64,000 nt of DNA, taken from contig NZ_LT906451.1 in the NCBI RefSeq assembly GCF_900187355.1, positions 744,501 to 808,500 on the forward strand, given 5' to 3'. Of this stretch, positions 35,436-44,190 are shown piece by piece. A model generated the notes under the pieces. It was not told where the DNA came from. It searched no databases and saw only the letters and a program-made list of their open reading frames with translations. This DNA is from Legionella lansingensis. Its GTDB lineage: Bacteria > Pseudomonadota > Gammaproteobacteria > Legionellales > Legionellaceae. Each line of letters starts with the position of its first letter. The first letter of the stretch is position 1. The position numbers and the translations under genes were made by a program.

Positions 35436-38099
35436 CTATTTATCGCCGACTTCCCGCGGCTTGACCGCGGGATCCAGTGAACTTGCCAGATCCATGGATC
35501 CCGCGGTCAAGCCGCGGGAAGTCGTGGGTGGGTAATTACTCTCCAAAATAAGTTCTTGCGCTGGTGCTCTGAGATTATAATAGGAACTCATGCAATGACC
35601 GTAAGCTCCAGTACCTGCAATGAGAATAACATCGTTTTCTTTGGTCACTGGGAATAAGCGGTCATAGCCTAAGGTATCACCTGATTCGCAAATAGGTCCT
35701 ACAACATGTGCAAACCCTGTTTTTTCAGCTTGCCATTGGCTGAGATTAACTATTTCATGATAGGCCCCGTAAAGAGCAGGGCGCATTAGGCTATTCATTC
35801 CCGTTTCAATACCAATAAAGCGCACCTTGCCTTTTTCTTTACACTGCGTAACTTTTGCAAGAATGACTCCACTTTCAGCAACGAAGAAGCGGCCAGGTTC
35901 CAGCCAGAAAGAAATCTGAGGATAGGCAGATTTAACAGCCATTAATGAAGCATCCATGGCAGCGAAATCCAAAGGTTGTTGACCTGGTTTTTCAACGATA
36001 CCCAAACCGCCTCCAAGATTGATTATTTTAACATCTGGAAAACGGCTCGTTAAAGAAGTAAGCATAGATGCAGTTTGTTGCCAAAGCTCAGGTGTTAATA
36101 TCCCGCTACCAGAGTGAGCGTGCAAACCAATGACCTGAATTTGATGCTCTTCTATTAATTTACTGGCCGTAGCCAAATCATTTTGTGGGATGCCGAACTT
36201 TGATTCGTTCCCCCCTGTGCACACATATTTGTGATGACCTGCTCCACATCCAGGGTCAATACGCAGTAAAAGAGATCGCTGTTTAAAGAGCTCAGGCCAA
36301 TTTTCTAGGGGATATAAATTATCAATGGTTATGTAACAACCCACAGACAAGGCAAATTCATATTCTTTTTTAGCTGCAAAATTAGGAGTAAACAATAACT
36401 GTTGTTTATCGATCTCGGGGAATAAACCCAAGACATGCCTTAATTCATCAATAGATACACATTCAAAACCAATTCCTTTTGCAAAGAGATTTTTCAAAAT
36501 AGCTGGATGAGGATTAGCTTTGACTGCATAGTAAAGCTTATCAATTGATTTTAAGGCTTGTAATTCATCTGCCTTGCGTGACTGAGTTTGCAGATGATAG
36601 ACATAACAAGGTGAACTGGTTGCAGCAATATCAAGCAGTTTGCCACGTTCATGTTCCCACCATGGTGTATTTTTTAATCCAGGAGTACCAAACTCTTCTT
36701 GCCAACTTTTTGAGTAGTAGAAGCTTTGCGGATTATCATCGATCAATAGATTATGCAATTTTTGACATAGTTTATCCGCCTGGGATTCATTGACCACAAA
36801 TGTTAAATTCAAGTCATTTGAGGCAAGTGACATGAGATAAATTTGCTGTGCATCAAACACTTCCAGTGTGGGGCCTAGTTGAGGAAGAACAGTCCGAATA
36901 TGATGACCCACCAAACTCACTGCACTGCAAGGTTCAATGAGTTTTGCGCGCCCAAAGCGATTTAAGTCAACCAGCAAGGCATCTAATGCCCTTCGATCGT
37001 GAAGCTTTGCATTGCTATCCAATGATAAGGTCACATTGGATTCAGAAGATGATAATAAGTCAACTGAAAAACCATGCAACTTGAAAGCAGCAAAAACATC
37101 GGCCAAAAAACCAACTTGTTGCCACATATTTATGGTATCAATTGAAATAAGAATAATACTATGCTTCACCTGAATAGACTTAATAGGTGGTGCTTTATCA
37201 TCGCTCTCTTTAGAAATACGCGTCCCGGAATGTTCTGGCATTTTGGTAAATTTAACCACCATAGGGATACCGGCTCGGCGCACTGGCGGTAGGCAATTAG
37301 GATGAAGAACCTTAGCTCCCATAGAGGCAATTTCTTGCGCTTCATCATAAGTAAGCTGCTTGAGTAAGCGAGCATGAGGCAGAACATGCGGGTTTGCAGT
37401 ATATATCCCTGGTACGTCTGTCCAGATTTCGCATGTTTTGGCCTGAAGAATTGCAGCAAGCAATGCTGCTGATGTATCTGAACCACCACGACCGAGCAGT
37501 ACAGTTTCTCCCTGAGGATTGGTTGCAAAAAAGCCTTGGGTAATAACCGCTTGTGCGCCGCTCCCAATCAATTTCTTAGTAAGCTCTGGGTTAGGTTCAC
37601 TATCACAGCGTGCTGCAAGGAAATTGACCGCATCCATCCCGGGGATAGGAGTCGAAACCAAAGCTTCACGTGCGTCAAACCAGAGACAATTAATTCCTTG
37701 ATTACACAAGAAGGCATGTCCTAAACGCGTCATCATGAGTTCACCCAGGCTTAGAATTTGGGCACGGGTTCTGGGAGAGGCTTCTTTAAGAAGGGCGATT
37801 CCCATAAGCCATTGTTGTAATAGAGTTAACTCCCCATTAATGAGCTCGGATGAAACCTGCAATGCTTTCGCCAAAGACTGATAACTTTCGCTGATATCTG
37901 CTTCAATATTCTGATGTTGATTGATTAATGCAGCCTCGATTGCTTTTTCTAGCTTGTTTGATATTTCAGTTAAGGCCGAGCATACGATAACTGGCTGTAC
38001 ACCACTAGTGATATGGTGTTTGGTAATGGCGGTAATTTTTTCCCAGGTTTGCAAAGATGACACACTGGTACCGCCAAATTTGGTGACGACTTGTTGCAT
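35436..38099 (-). CDS. lysAC: Bifunctional aspartate kinase / diaminopimelate decarboxylase
   Basis: An 887-residue fusion of the first and last enzymes of lysine synthesis. The N-terminal aspartokinase begins VVTKFGGTSVSS, includes LLGRGGSDTSAALLA and IWTDVPGIYTANPH, and has ACT-like regulatory repeats near residues 320-450. The C-terminal half is a PLP-dependent diaminopimelate decarboxylase with the cofactor Lys527 (YYAVKANPHP), GLHAHSGSGI, NLGGGLGI and CESGDTLGYDR. Such fusions are known in Legionella and Xanthomonas relatives. ATG 38099 fits the kinase start best; a GTG at 38126 is possible. The last ~29 residues are read from a palindromic repeat (35447-35524). A second kinase, lysC, lies at 53779. 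Confidence 0.94.
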   Translation of the reverse strand: MQQVVTKFGGTSVSSLQTWEKITAITKHHITSGVQPVIVCSALTEISNKLEKAIEAALINQHQNIEADISESYQSLAKALQVSSELINGELTLLQQWLMGIALLKEASPRTRAQILSLGELMMTRLGHAFLCNQGINCLWFDAREALVSTPIPGMDAVNFLAARCDSEPNPELTKKLIGSGAQAVITQGFFATNPQGETVLLGRGGSDTSAALLAAILQAKTCEIWTDVPGIYTANPHVLPHARLLKQLTYDEAQEIASMGAKVLHPNCLPPVRRAGIPMVVKFTKMPEHSGTRISKESDDKAPPIKSIQVKHSIILISIDTINMWQQVGFLADVFAAFKLHGFSVDLLSSSESNVTLSLDSNAKLHDRRALDALLVDLNRFGRAKLIEPCSAVSLVGHHIRTVLPQLGPTLEVFDAQQIYLMSLASNDLNLTFVVNESQADKLCQKLHNLLIDDNPQSFYYSKSWQEEFGTPGLKNTPWWEHERGKLLDIAATSSPCYVYHLQTQSRKADELQALKSIDKLYYAVKANPHPAILKNLFAKGIGFECVSIDELRHVLGLFPEIDKQQLLFTPNFAAKKEYEFALSVGCYITIDNLYPLENWPELFKQRSLLLRIDPGCGAGHHKYVCTGGNESKFGIPQNDLATASKLIEEHQIQVIGLHAHSGSGILTPELWQQTASMLTSLTSRFPDVKIINLGGGLGIVEKPGQQPLDFAAMDASLMAVKSAYPQISFWLEPGRFFVAESGVILAKVTQCKEKGKVRFIGIETGMNSLMRPALYGAYHEIVNLSQWQAEKTGFAHVVGPICESGDTLGYDRLFPVTKENDVILIAGTGAYGHCMSSYYNLRAPAQELILESNYPPTTSRGLTAGSMDLASSLDPAVKPREVGDK
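35447..35524. repeat. Core palindromic repeat inside the 3' end of the lysine fusion gene
   Basis: Two 29-bp arms, CGACTTCCCGCGGCTTGACC... (35447-35475) and its exact complement (35496-35524), surround a 20-base centre. Each arm contains its own smaller palindrome CCCGCGGCTTGACCGCGGG. The element is translated as the C-terminal tail of the lysAC product, after which a TAG stop occurs at 35438-35436. Confidence 0.88.
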
Positions 38100-38352
38100 A
38101 ATGATATTCGTGCAAAAAACAAACACATTAGCATGGAGTGAGAGAGTTTAACAAGTAATTACTTAATGGCTAATTACAATTATTTCTCATGATGCTCATG
38201 TTATGCGCACGGTGGATTGTTAGTGAATAGTTTTTGATTATATGAGGAATTTATTTTCAGGAGGCGGTTGAAATCGCTTTCATTTCATTTATCATCACTC
38301 TAGTTTTGCAAGGAATTTGGGATGCATTTAAAACGTAAGGAGTGTGAAGAGT

Positions 38353-39795
38353 ATGCAAAAACCCATTAGAACATTAGTCAGCGCAGCTGTTGTTGCGCTG
38401 ATGTCGAATGCTGTGAGCGCAGGAAGCTTTTCCCTATATACTGAAAGCAATGGACGAGCAGTAGGTAATTTTGCTGCTGGTATTGCGGCTGAAGCAGCAG
38501 ATGCATCCATTGGTTGGTATAATCCAGCAGGTCTTGTGTTAATTCGTGAGCAGCAAGTTGCTATTGGTGGAGTTGGCGTATTCCCAGTCTCTGAAATAAG
38601 CGGAACAAGCACCTTCAATACACTGGGCCTTCCTCCTTACATCCAAACGTTCAATGATCTAGATGGTGCTAGAGATGCTCTGGTTCCTTCCTTTCATTAT
38701 GCTCTACCTATAGGTGAGAGTGCGACCTTCGGCTTCAGTGTGGTTTCACCTTTTGGTTTGCGAACTGTATGGGGCGAAACAAGTCCAGTGCGTTATGCAG
38801 CTACTGTTAGTGATTTACGCACAGTAAACGTTTCCCCTGAGATCGGTGGCAGATTAAATGAGAATCTTGCTGTTGGGGCTGGGGTTGATGTTCAATACGC
38901 ACGTGTTAAGTTTAATCGCATGTTAGGTGCTCCAGCGCTGATGCAGTTTTTTAATGTTTTTGGCGTTCCTGTAACACCTAATTTTGTTGATTCAGAAAGT
39001 TTCAACCAAGGTGATTCTGTTGGTGTGGGCTTTCATGCTGGTGTGCTTGCTATGTTTAACGACAACCACACTCGTGTAGGCTTAAATTATCAATCTGAGA
39101 TGAGACATAAGTTTCATGGGTTTAGTCGTTTAAATGGGCGGTTGGCTTCTCCTGGCCTTGATATAACTGATCCATTCTCAGTATTGACGGCAGATCCTCG
39201 CGCTGTATTTCAAAATGATACCTTATCAAGTAACAACATTGATTTCCCTGATGTTGTGACCCTAAGTGCGTACCAGGATATCAATGAGAAGCTTGCTTTG
39301 CTAGGTTCTATCGTTTATACAGGTTGGGATAGCATAAAGACAATTGAATTAAATAATGCCGTGGCTTATGCACCTCCTTCAGCTACTTTTGCCGGAGGAC
39401 AAGTATTAGTAAATACGATTTCAACGGAAAACTATGATAATGCCTGGCGATTTGCAATAGGAGCAAACTACCGCTTTAATGAGCAATGGATGTTGCGTGT
39501 TGGTGGTGGTTATGATGAGACTCCTATTACCGATGCTTTTAGAAGTATTCGTATCCCGGATGCTAGCAGGTGGGCGCTTTCTATCGGTGGCCATTATCAA
39601 ATGAGACCAAACCTTGGTATTGATGCAGGATATACTCATTTGTTTGCTGATGGACATCCTACAGTTAATAGAACAGATATTACCGGAGCTACAAGCACTT
39701 ATACTGTTAATGCTGTTGGTGATGCTCACGCTGATCTAGTTGGTATTCAAGTGAATTGGATTCTCGATAAAGAAATTCTAGTACCAACGAAGTAA
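38353..39795 (+). CDS. FadL/OMPP1-family outer membrane protein
   Basis: A 480-residue outer-membrane beta-barrel of the FadL/TodX type, used for uptake of fatty acids or other hydrophobic compounds. The signal peptide is MQKPIRTLVSAAVVALMSNAVSA. The mature protein starts GSFSLYTESNGRAVGNFAAG, followed by the family motif ADASIGWYNPAGLVLI. The barrel ends with aromatic strands (VGIQVNWILDKEI). AAGGAG lies about 11 bases before ATG 38353; a closer GTG at 38344 adds three residues. It is a single-gene unit with its own terminator. Confidence 0.9.
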   Translation: MQKPIRTLVSAAVVALMSNAVSAGSFSLYTESNGRAVGNFAAGIAAEAADASIGWYNPAGLVLIREQQVAIGGVGVFPVSEISGTSTFNTLGLPPYIQTFNDLDGARDALVPSFHYALPIGESATFGFSVVSPFGLRTVWGETSPVRYAATVSDLRTVNVSPEIGGRLNENLAVGAGVDVQYARVKFNRMLGAPALMQFFNVFGVPVTPNFVDSESFNQGDSVGVGFHAGVLAMFNDNHTRVGLNYQSEMRHKFHGFSRLNGRLASPGLDITDPFSVLTADPRAVFQNDTLSSNNIDFPDVVTLSAYQDINEKLALLGSIVYTGWDSIKTIELNNAVAYAPPSATFAGGQVLVNTISTENYDNAWRFAIGANYRFNEQWMLRVGGGYDETPITDAFRSIRIPDASRWALSIGGHYQMRPNLGIDAGYTHLFADGHPTVNRTDITGATSTYTVNAVGDAHADLVGIQVNWILDKEILVPTK

Positions 39796-39803
39796 GTTAG
39801 AAT

Positions 39804-39830
39804 AAAAAGCCACAGTTAGCGTGGCTTTTT
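39804..39830 (+). terminator. Rho-independent terminator after the FadL-like gene
   Basis: AAAAAGCCAC (39804-39813) pairs with GTGGCTTTTT (39821-39830) around a 7-base loop, 9 bases after the stop codon. The T run is part of the stem, giving a typical intrinsic terminator. Confidence 0.88.
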
Positions 39831-39886
39831 CCTATCTAATACTCGGTATCGAACTTCACGTTTTTTGTTGTTTGATTTCTATGAAT

Positions 39887-39917
39887 CGAATTACCGTGGC
39901 TTGACCACGGTAATTCG
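39887..39917. repeat. Single core palindrome
   Basis: CGAATTACCGTGGCTTGACC and its mirror form one 31-bp hairpin without the second unit seen elsewhere. Flanking TTTTTTGTTGTTTGATTTC and GATTTGTCAAATG weakly resemble the class II element ends, so this may be a shrunken class II copy (about 39851-39952). Confidence 0.75.
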
Positions 39918-39962
39918 GGTTTTGATTTGTCAAATGAAACACTTAAAGGTCAAGTAATCTAA

Positions 39963-40352
39963 TTAATTTTTTGTCAGCGTCGCTTCACCGAGTCCATTTA
40001 CTGTCATCGTATAACCGTTCCCAGTAAGCGCTTTAGGGGTAATGTCACCAGATTCTATATTCATGGACACCACGCCTAGTTCTATAGGGTTAGGGGTGTT
40101 CGTAGCCATTTTAATCACGGCTTTACATATGCCATTTTCCGTATGATTATAACAAGCCACCCTTACTGCTAACCAGGATACCTTTCCATCACTGTTTGCT
40201 TTAGTAGGATGAGGGGAAGGTACACCTGCAACATAAGCATTAGATTCTACATTTGTTCTATTGTGCGTAATTAAATAGGCTGGACTTGCTAAGGCTGCTG
40301 TTGTAATCAAGGCCAGAGCAGAAGCAGTCAAGCTTTTAAGCAATTGATTCAT
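39963..40352 (-). CDS. Unknown secreted protein
   Basis: A 129-residue protein with a clear signal peptide (MNQLLKSLTASALALITTAALAS, cleavage after about residue 23). The mature part begins PAYLITHNRTNVESNAYVAG and has two cysteines (Cys68 and Cys76, ACYNHTENGIC) that could form a disulfide. It ends with beta-strand-like VNGLGEATLTKN. No family is recognised. It is probably periplasmic or secreted and stands alone upstream of hemB on the same strand order. Confidence 0.75.
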   Translation of the reverse strand: MNQLLKSLTASALALITTAALASPAYLITHNRTNVESNAYVAGVPSPHPTKANSDGKVSWLAVRVACYNHTENGICKAVIKMATNTPNPIELGVVSMNIESGDITPKALTGNGYTMTVNGLGEATLTKN

Positions 40353-40438
40353 ATAAATTTCACTCCATTATTAAGAAAAGTTGGATGCTTATTCCAACGA
40401 GCATTTACTATAGGGGAATGCTTAGTAAGAGACAACCC

Positions 40439-41425
40439 CTATCGGCTGTTTAATAGCTTGGCTATGTCTTTGGCAAAATAGGAGATAATGAAATCCGCTC
40501 CAGCTCTTTTAATGGCGGATAGGCTTTCAACCATCGCGTGCTCTTCATTGATTAAGCCCTGAGTCGCTGCGTTTTTGAGCATGGAGTATTCGCCACTGAC
40601 TTGATAAGCTCCCAAGGGTACTTCAGGATAACGTTGTTTGATTCTAAAAATAACGTCCAGGTAATTTTGTGCAGGTTTCACCATGAGCATATCAGCCCCT
40701 TCAGCCAAGTCCAGGGCAGCTTCTCTGTAAGCTTCATTACCATTGGCTGGATCCATCTGATAAGTTTTTCGATCGCCAAATTTAGGTGCACCTTCGGTAG
40801 CTTCTCGAAAGGGACCATAGAAACTCGAGCTATATTTGACAGCATAACTCAAAATAGCTGTATCAATATGACCAGCCTCATCGAGGGCTTGGCGAATAGC
40901 AGTGACCATACCATCAGTCATACTGCTGGGAGCAACCCAATCTGCGCCAGCATCTGCATGGGTCACCGCCTGTCGTGCCAGTAATTCAAGGGTTTTGTCA
41001 TTGTCTATTCGTTCATTTTGCATAATCCCACAATGTCCATGAGTGGTGTATTCACAGAAACAGATATCTGTGACAACTAAGACATCTTTGTTAACATTGC
41101 GTATCTTTTGTATGGCTTGCTGGATGATGCCATTTGTGGCAAAAGAGGTGCTTCCCTGTGCATCTTTATGAGCAGGGATGCCAAACAGTAATACAGCAGG
41201 GATGCCCAGCTCACTAAGCTCTCCTATTTCTGCAGGCAAATCATTCAACGCTAACTGAAATTGCCCAGGCATGCTTTTGATTGCACGTTTTTCAGTCAGA
41301 GTTTCGTTAATGAACAAGGGTGCAATAAATTGATGAGGATGTAAACGTGTTTCTTGTATGATTGCGCGGGTGGCGGGTGTCTTTCGCAAACGCTTTAATC
41401 GTAAAGGCAGGTAATAATTTGTCAT
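40439..41425 (-). CDS. hemB: Delta-aminolevulinic acid dehydratase (porphobilinogen synthase)
   Basis: A 328-residue enzyme that joins two 5-aminolevulinate molecules into porphobilinogen in haem synthesis. Zinc-site cysteines are present in ICFCEYTTHGHCG (Cys122, Cys124, Cys132), so this is the zinc-dependent type. The Schiff-base lysines lie in YAVKYSSSFYGPF and MLMVKPAQNY. The start lies two bases after the tamB stop, so hemB is the last gene of a likely mutS-tamA-tamB-hemB transcript. Confidence 0.96.
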   Translation of the reverse strand: MTNYYLPLRLKRLRKTPATRAIIQETRLHPHQFIAPLFINETLTEKRAIKSMPGQFQLALNDLPAEIGELSELGIPAVLLFGIPAHKDAQGSTSFATNGIIQQAIQKIRNVNKDVLVVTDICFCEYTTHGHCGIMQNERIDNDKTLELLARQAVTHADAGADWVAPSSMTDGMVTAIRQALDEAGHIDTAILSYAVKYSSSFYGPFREATEGAPKFGDRKTYQMDPANGNEAYREAALDLAEGADMLMVKPAQNYLDVIFRIKQRYPEVPLGAYQVSGEYSMLKNAATQGLINEEHAMVESLSAIKRAGADFIISYFAKDIAKLLNSR

Positions 41426-41427
41426 CT

Positions 41428-44190
41428 TTATTCCTTACGGTGAGTATAAAGTAAATCAATGCCACTACCAGTGATGCTGGAATTCACTTGGAGGCTAAAA
41501 AACTTATTTAAAAGATAGGTTAAGGTTACAACGTTACTGTCTGTCTGTGCTAAACCGAAATTGTAGCTAACATATAGTCGTTTTGATAATGATTTGCCTA
41601 CGACAACGGATGTTCTATCAGTAACTTGGTTGGTTGCTTCATCATATTTGGGCGTGCTTTCTACATTGATATCAACACCCAAGGCGTGTTTCAACTGTTC
41701 CATTAGCTGAGTTCCTTTTGTCCCAGTATCAAGGTTCATTGATGATATTGCAGCCAACAACAGCTGCCCTCCGGACTTACTTGCCTGACTCGCTGGTCTC
41801 CCAAGCAGCAACATGGAAAGAATATCAGCTTGAGAGAATATACTAGGATTTGAGAAAAGCTCTAGCTTAGGGGAGTTTAATCGACCAGTCATCTCGATAC
41901 CAACGGTTGTCTTATCGCCCAAATTAGATGCTTGTAAGTTGGTGTTATTGAAATCAAATAATTGGGCTGTATTAGCAAAAGACATGGAACTATTGTTAAT
42001 TTGACGAACGGCACGAATTCGCACACCAGGATCGCTTATCCTAGGTCCAGTAAAGAATAACTGCCCTTGCTCTATCGTTAAATCTTGACCATAAGCTTGG
42101 TATTTCCCATTCCGGATAGTGAGCTCCCCAGTGGCATTGAGTGGCTCATCAGGCAATTGGTGAAGGTGAATAGAGCCAGCTAGCAATCCTTTGAGTCCCT
42201 TTACATCAATGGAAACGTCGTTTCCCATTTCCAGATGGATATCGCTGTTAATATGCAAAGGATTTATTATTCGTTGGTGGCCTTCAAAGACAACATCGTC
42301 TGATAAACTTTCCGAGTTGGTAAATGATTGCAGCTTAATTTTCGCCTGTGGGACAACGACGTTTCCTTTAACAATGAGAGAATCAGGATTGAATTCAACA
42401 AGCAGTTTAGGTGATACATTGATTACGTATTCTGGAATGTTTATTAGAGGAAAATTATCGCCATCAACATGAATGGATCCCGTTACCCTAGGTGAAAAGG
42501 CCCCTTGTCCTTTTAGGTTTAAGGTTTGCGCATTTGAGCTTAGGATACCATGAGCTTGCCAACGCTTATTGCGACTTTGCAAATCTAGGTTAATGGAATG
42601 TAAATCAATACCCCAATGAGGGATAGAAACTTTCCCGTCGTGTAGCGTAAGTTTACCTTCGATGATAGGATTTTTTACGGTTCCTGTAACGTTAAGACTT
42701 GCCTGCAAATGTCCTTGGGGATGTGCGATTTCTGTGCTGATGCTTTGTAGGAATTCAAGAGAATGTACGTCAAGACGCACATCGCCTTGCAAAGCTTGTG
42801 TTGCTGAGAGTCCTGTTAGGAGAGTAAATTGAGGTAATTTAAATGCGATGTTTAATTTTTTATTATTATCAAGGGTTAAAGTTCCTTTTAAATTTAAATC
42901 TTGTGAAGATAAAGAGGCATGCAGATTACCGTCAGCGAAAGCATTGTTAAGATACTGGGCAGTTAAATGGCTATTTAATTGCAAATCAGTTAGAGAATTA
43001 CCAGAGAATTGTGCCGCAAATTTTAGAGCTTTAATGGTCAGGGTTGATTCCCTTAGAGCTGCCATCTCTCCATTAAGCTTTCCTTTTAAGTGAGGCGTTA
43101 TTGTTGCATCGTAATTGGCATTAAACTGCAGTTGCCCTTCTGGGAGTGTCATTTCTCCCTCAGCCCTAACTCCATGGGCGAAGGTTTGTGCTTTAAGCTT
43201 GAGAATAGAGTGAAGTGGGGAGGGTATTTTGGAATTAAGATTGATGCTTAGATTAGGCAGGTTACCGTCTATCTTCATTTGACCTTCATAAAATGTCCTG
43301 CTTTTCCCCTCACCCGCCGCGCTGCGCGCGTCGACCTCTCCCACAAGGGGAGAGGTAATTTTTTCTCTTGCCCTCTGGGGAAGGGAGTTAATTTTTTTCC
43401 CTCTCCCCTTGTGGGAGAGGATAGGGTGAGGGGGTATTTTATCCAACGCCCATTGCACTTGCGTGTGTAATTCACTCCCCTCTTTGAGTGTCCCATTTAA
43501 AACGAGAGAACCAGGGCTTTTGATCTCTCCTCGCCAATGATAGAGAAAAAAATCACCACCTATGTTTAAATTAGCACTAATTTTAGGCTCGCTGAGAAGG
43601 CGATTTCTAAATTGGAACTGCGCAGTTAAAGCATAAGGAATGACTGGCTGGCCAATGAGTTCACCAGTAACATGAACAGCATTAAAATCAAAATTTAGTT
43701 GTCTGATTTGCCATTGCCTATTGGTTAAATCAGCCTTAAGCTTTAAGTTTTTGATTTTATGTGTCGAATTCCCTTGAATAATTTGCGCATCGATCACAGA
43801 AACGTTTTCAATAGAAATATTGAAAGGCCATCTCGGTAAAGCAAACTTGGTTTTTTCTCCATCTACTTGCAGTTGTTCGACGCTTAAATTTTTAAAGAGT
43901 ATTTGATGGTGACGAAGAGACTTGCTTTGCCAGGTTAAGCTGAGATTTTTTAGGTTAAGACTTAACTTTTCATCATGATAGTAAAGCCTCGCCAATGAAA
44001 AATGATCAATAAGACGACCTTCTAACTTTTCAACATGTAAATCACCTGGTAAAAAATAACCCGCTATCTTAAAAACCAAATATAAACCAGGTGTTGTGGT
44101 TGTCAAAAAGACAGCCATCGCAGTCAATAAAATAAAGACCAAGAGTAAGTTATATATAACTGATTTAAGAGTTCTCTTAAGAAAGCGCAT
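41428..44190 (-). CDS. tamB: Translocation and assembly module protein TamB
   Basis: A 920-residue inner-membrane-anchored protein that spans the periplasm and works with TamA in outer-membrane protein or phospholipid transfer. The N-terminal anchor is VIYNLLLVFILLTAMAVFLT. The middle is a long repetitive beta-strand region, and the C-terminus is the conserved DUF490 domain (TVGIEMTGRLNSPKLELFS, ILSMLLLGRPAS, LYVSYNFGLAQTDSNVVTLTYLL). It is shorter than E. coli TamB (about 1260). Residues about 252-297 are not native: they are read from an inserted palindromic repeat. It starts right after the tamA stop. Confidence 0.9.
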   Translation of the reverse strand: MRFLKRTLKSVIYNLLLVFILLTAMAVFLTTTTPGLYLVFKIAGYFLPGDLHVEKLEGRLIDHFSLARLYYHDEKLSLNLKNLSLTWQSKSLRHHQILFKNLSVEQLQVDGEKTKFALPRWPFNISIENVSVIDAQIIQGNSTHKIKNLKLKADLTNRQWQIRQLNFDFNAVHVTGELIGQPVIPYALTAQFQFRNRLLSEPKISANLNIGGDFFLYHWRGEIKSPGSLVLNGTLKEGSELHTQVQWALDKIPPHPILSHKGRGKKINSLPQRAREKITSPLVGEVDARSAAGEGKSRTFYEGQMKIDGNLPNLSINLNSKIPSPLHSILKLKAQTFAHGVRAEGEMTLPEGQLQFNANYDATITPHLKGKLNGEMAALRESTLTIKALKFAAQFSGNSLTDLQLNSHLTAQYLNNAFADGNLHASLSSQDLNLKGTLTLDNNKKLNIAFKLPQFTLLTGLSATQALQGDVRLDVHSLEFLQSISTEIAHPQGHLQASLNVTGTVKNPIIEGKLTLHDGKVSIPHWGIDLHSINLDLQSRNKRWQAHGILSSNAQTLNLKGQGAFSPRVTGSIHVDGDNFPLINIPEYVINVSPKLLVEFNPDSLIVKGNVVVPQAKIKLQSFTNSESLSDDVVFEGHQRIINPLHINSDIHLEMGNDVSIDVKGLKGLLAGSIHLHQLPDEPLNATGELTIRNGKYQAYGQDLTIEQGQLFFTGPRISDPGVRIRAVRQINNSSMSFANTAQLFDFNNTNLQASNLGDKTTVGIEMTGRLNSPKLELFSNPSIFSQADILSMLLLGRPASQASKSGGQLLLAAISSMNLDTGTKGTQLMEQLKHALGVDINVESTPKYDEATNQVTDRTSVVVGKSLSKRLYVSYNFGLAQTDSNVVTLTYLLNKFFSLQVNSSITGSGIDLLYTHRKE
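43305..43436. repeat. CTCTCCCC-type repeat inserted in frame inside tamB
   Basis: About 130 bp with CTCACCCGCCGCGCTGCGCG, CCTCTCCCACAAGGGGAGAGG, and a mirrored CCCTCTCCCCTTGTGGGAGAGG. It matches the repeats at 17921 and 51021. On the minus strand it encodes Pro/Gly/Arg-rich residues (PPHPILSHKGRGKK and SPLVGEVDARSAAGEGK) without a stop. The parent frame resumes on both sides. Confidence 0.87.

Noticed and set aside
35436-38099. lysC-lysA fusion as an assembly error
   Set aside because: The linker is continuous, both halves have full catalytic motifs, and such fusions are known in related bacteria.
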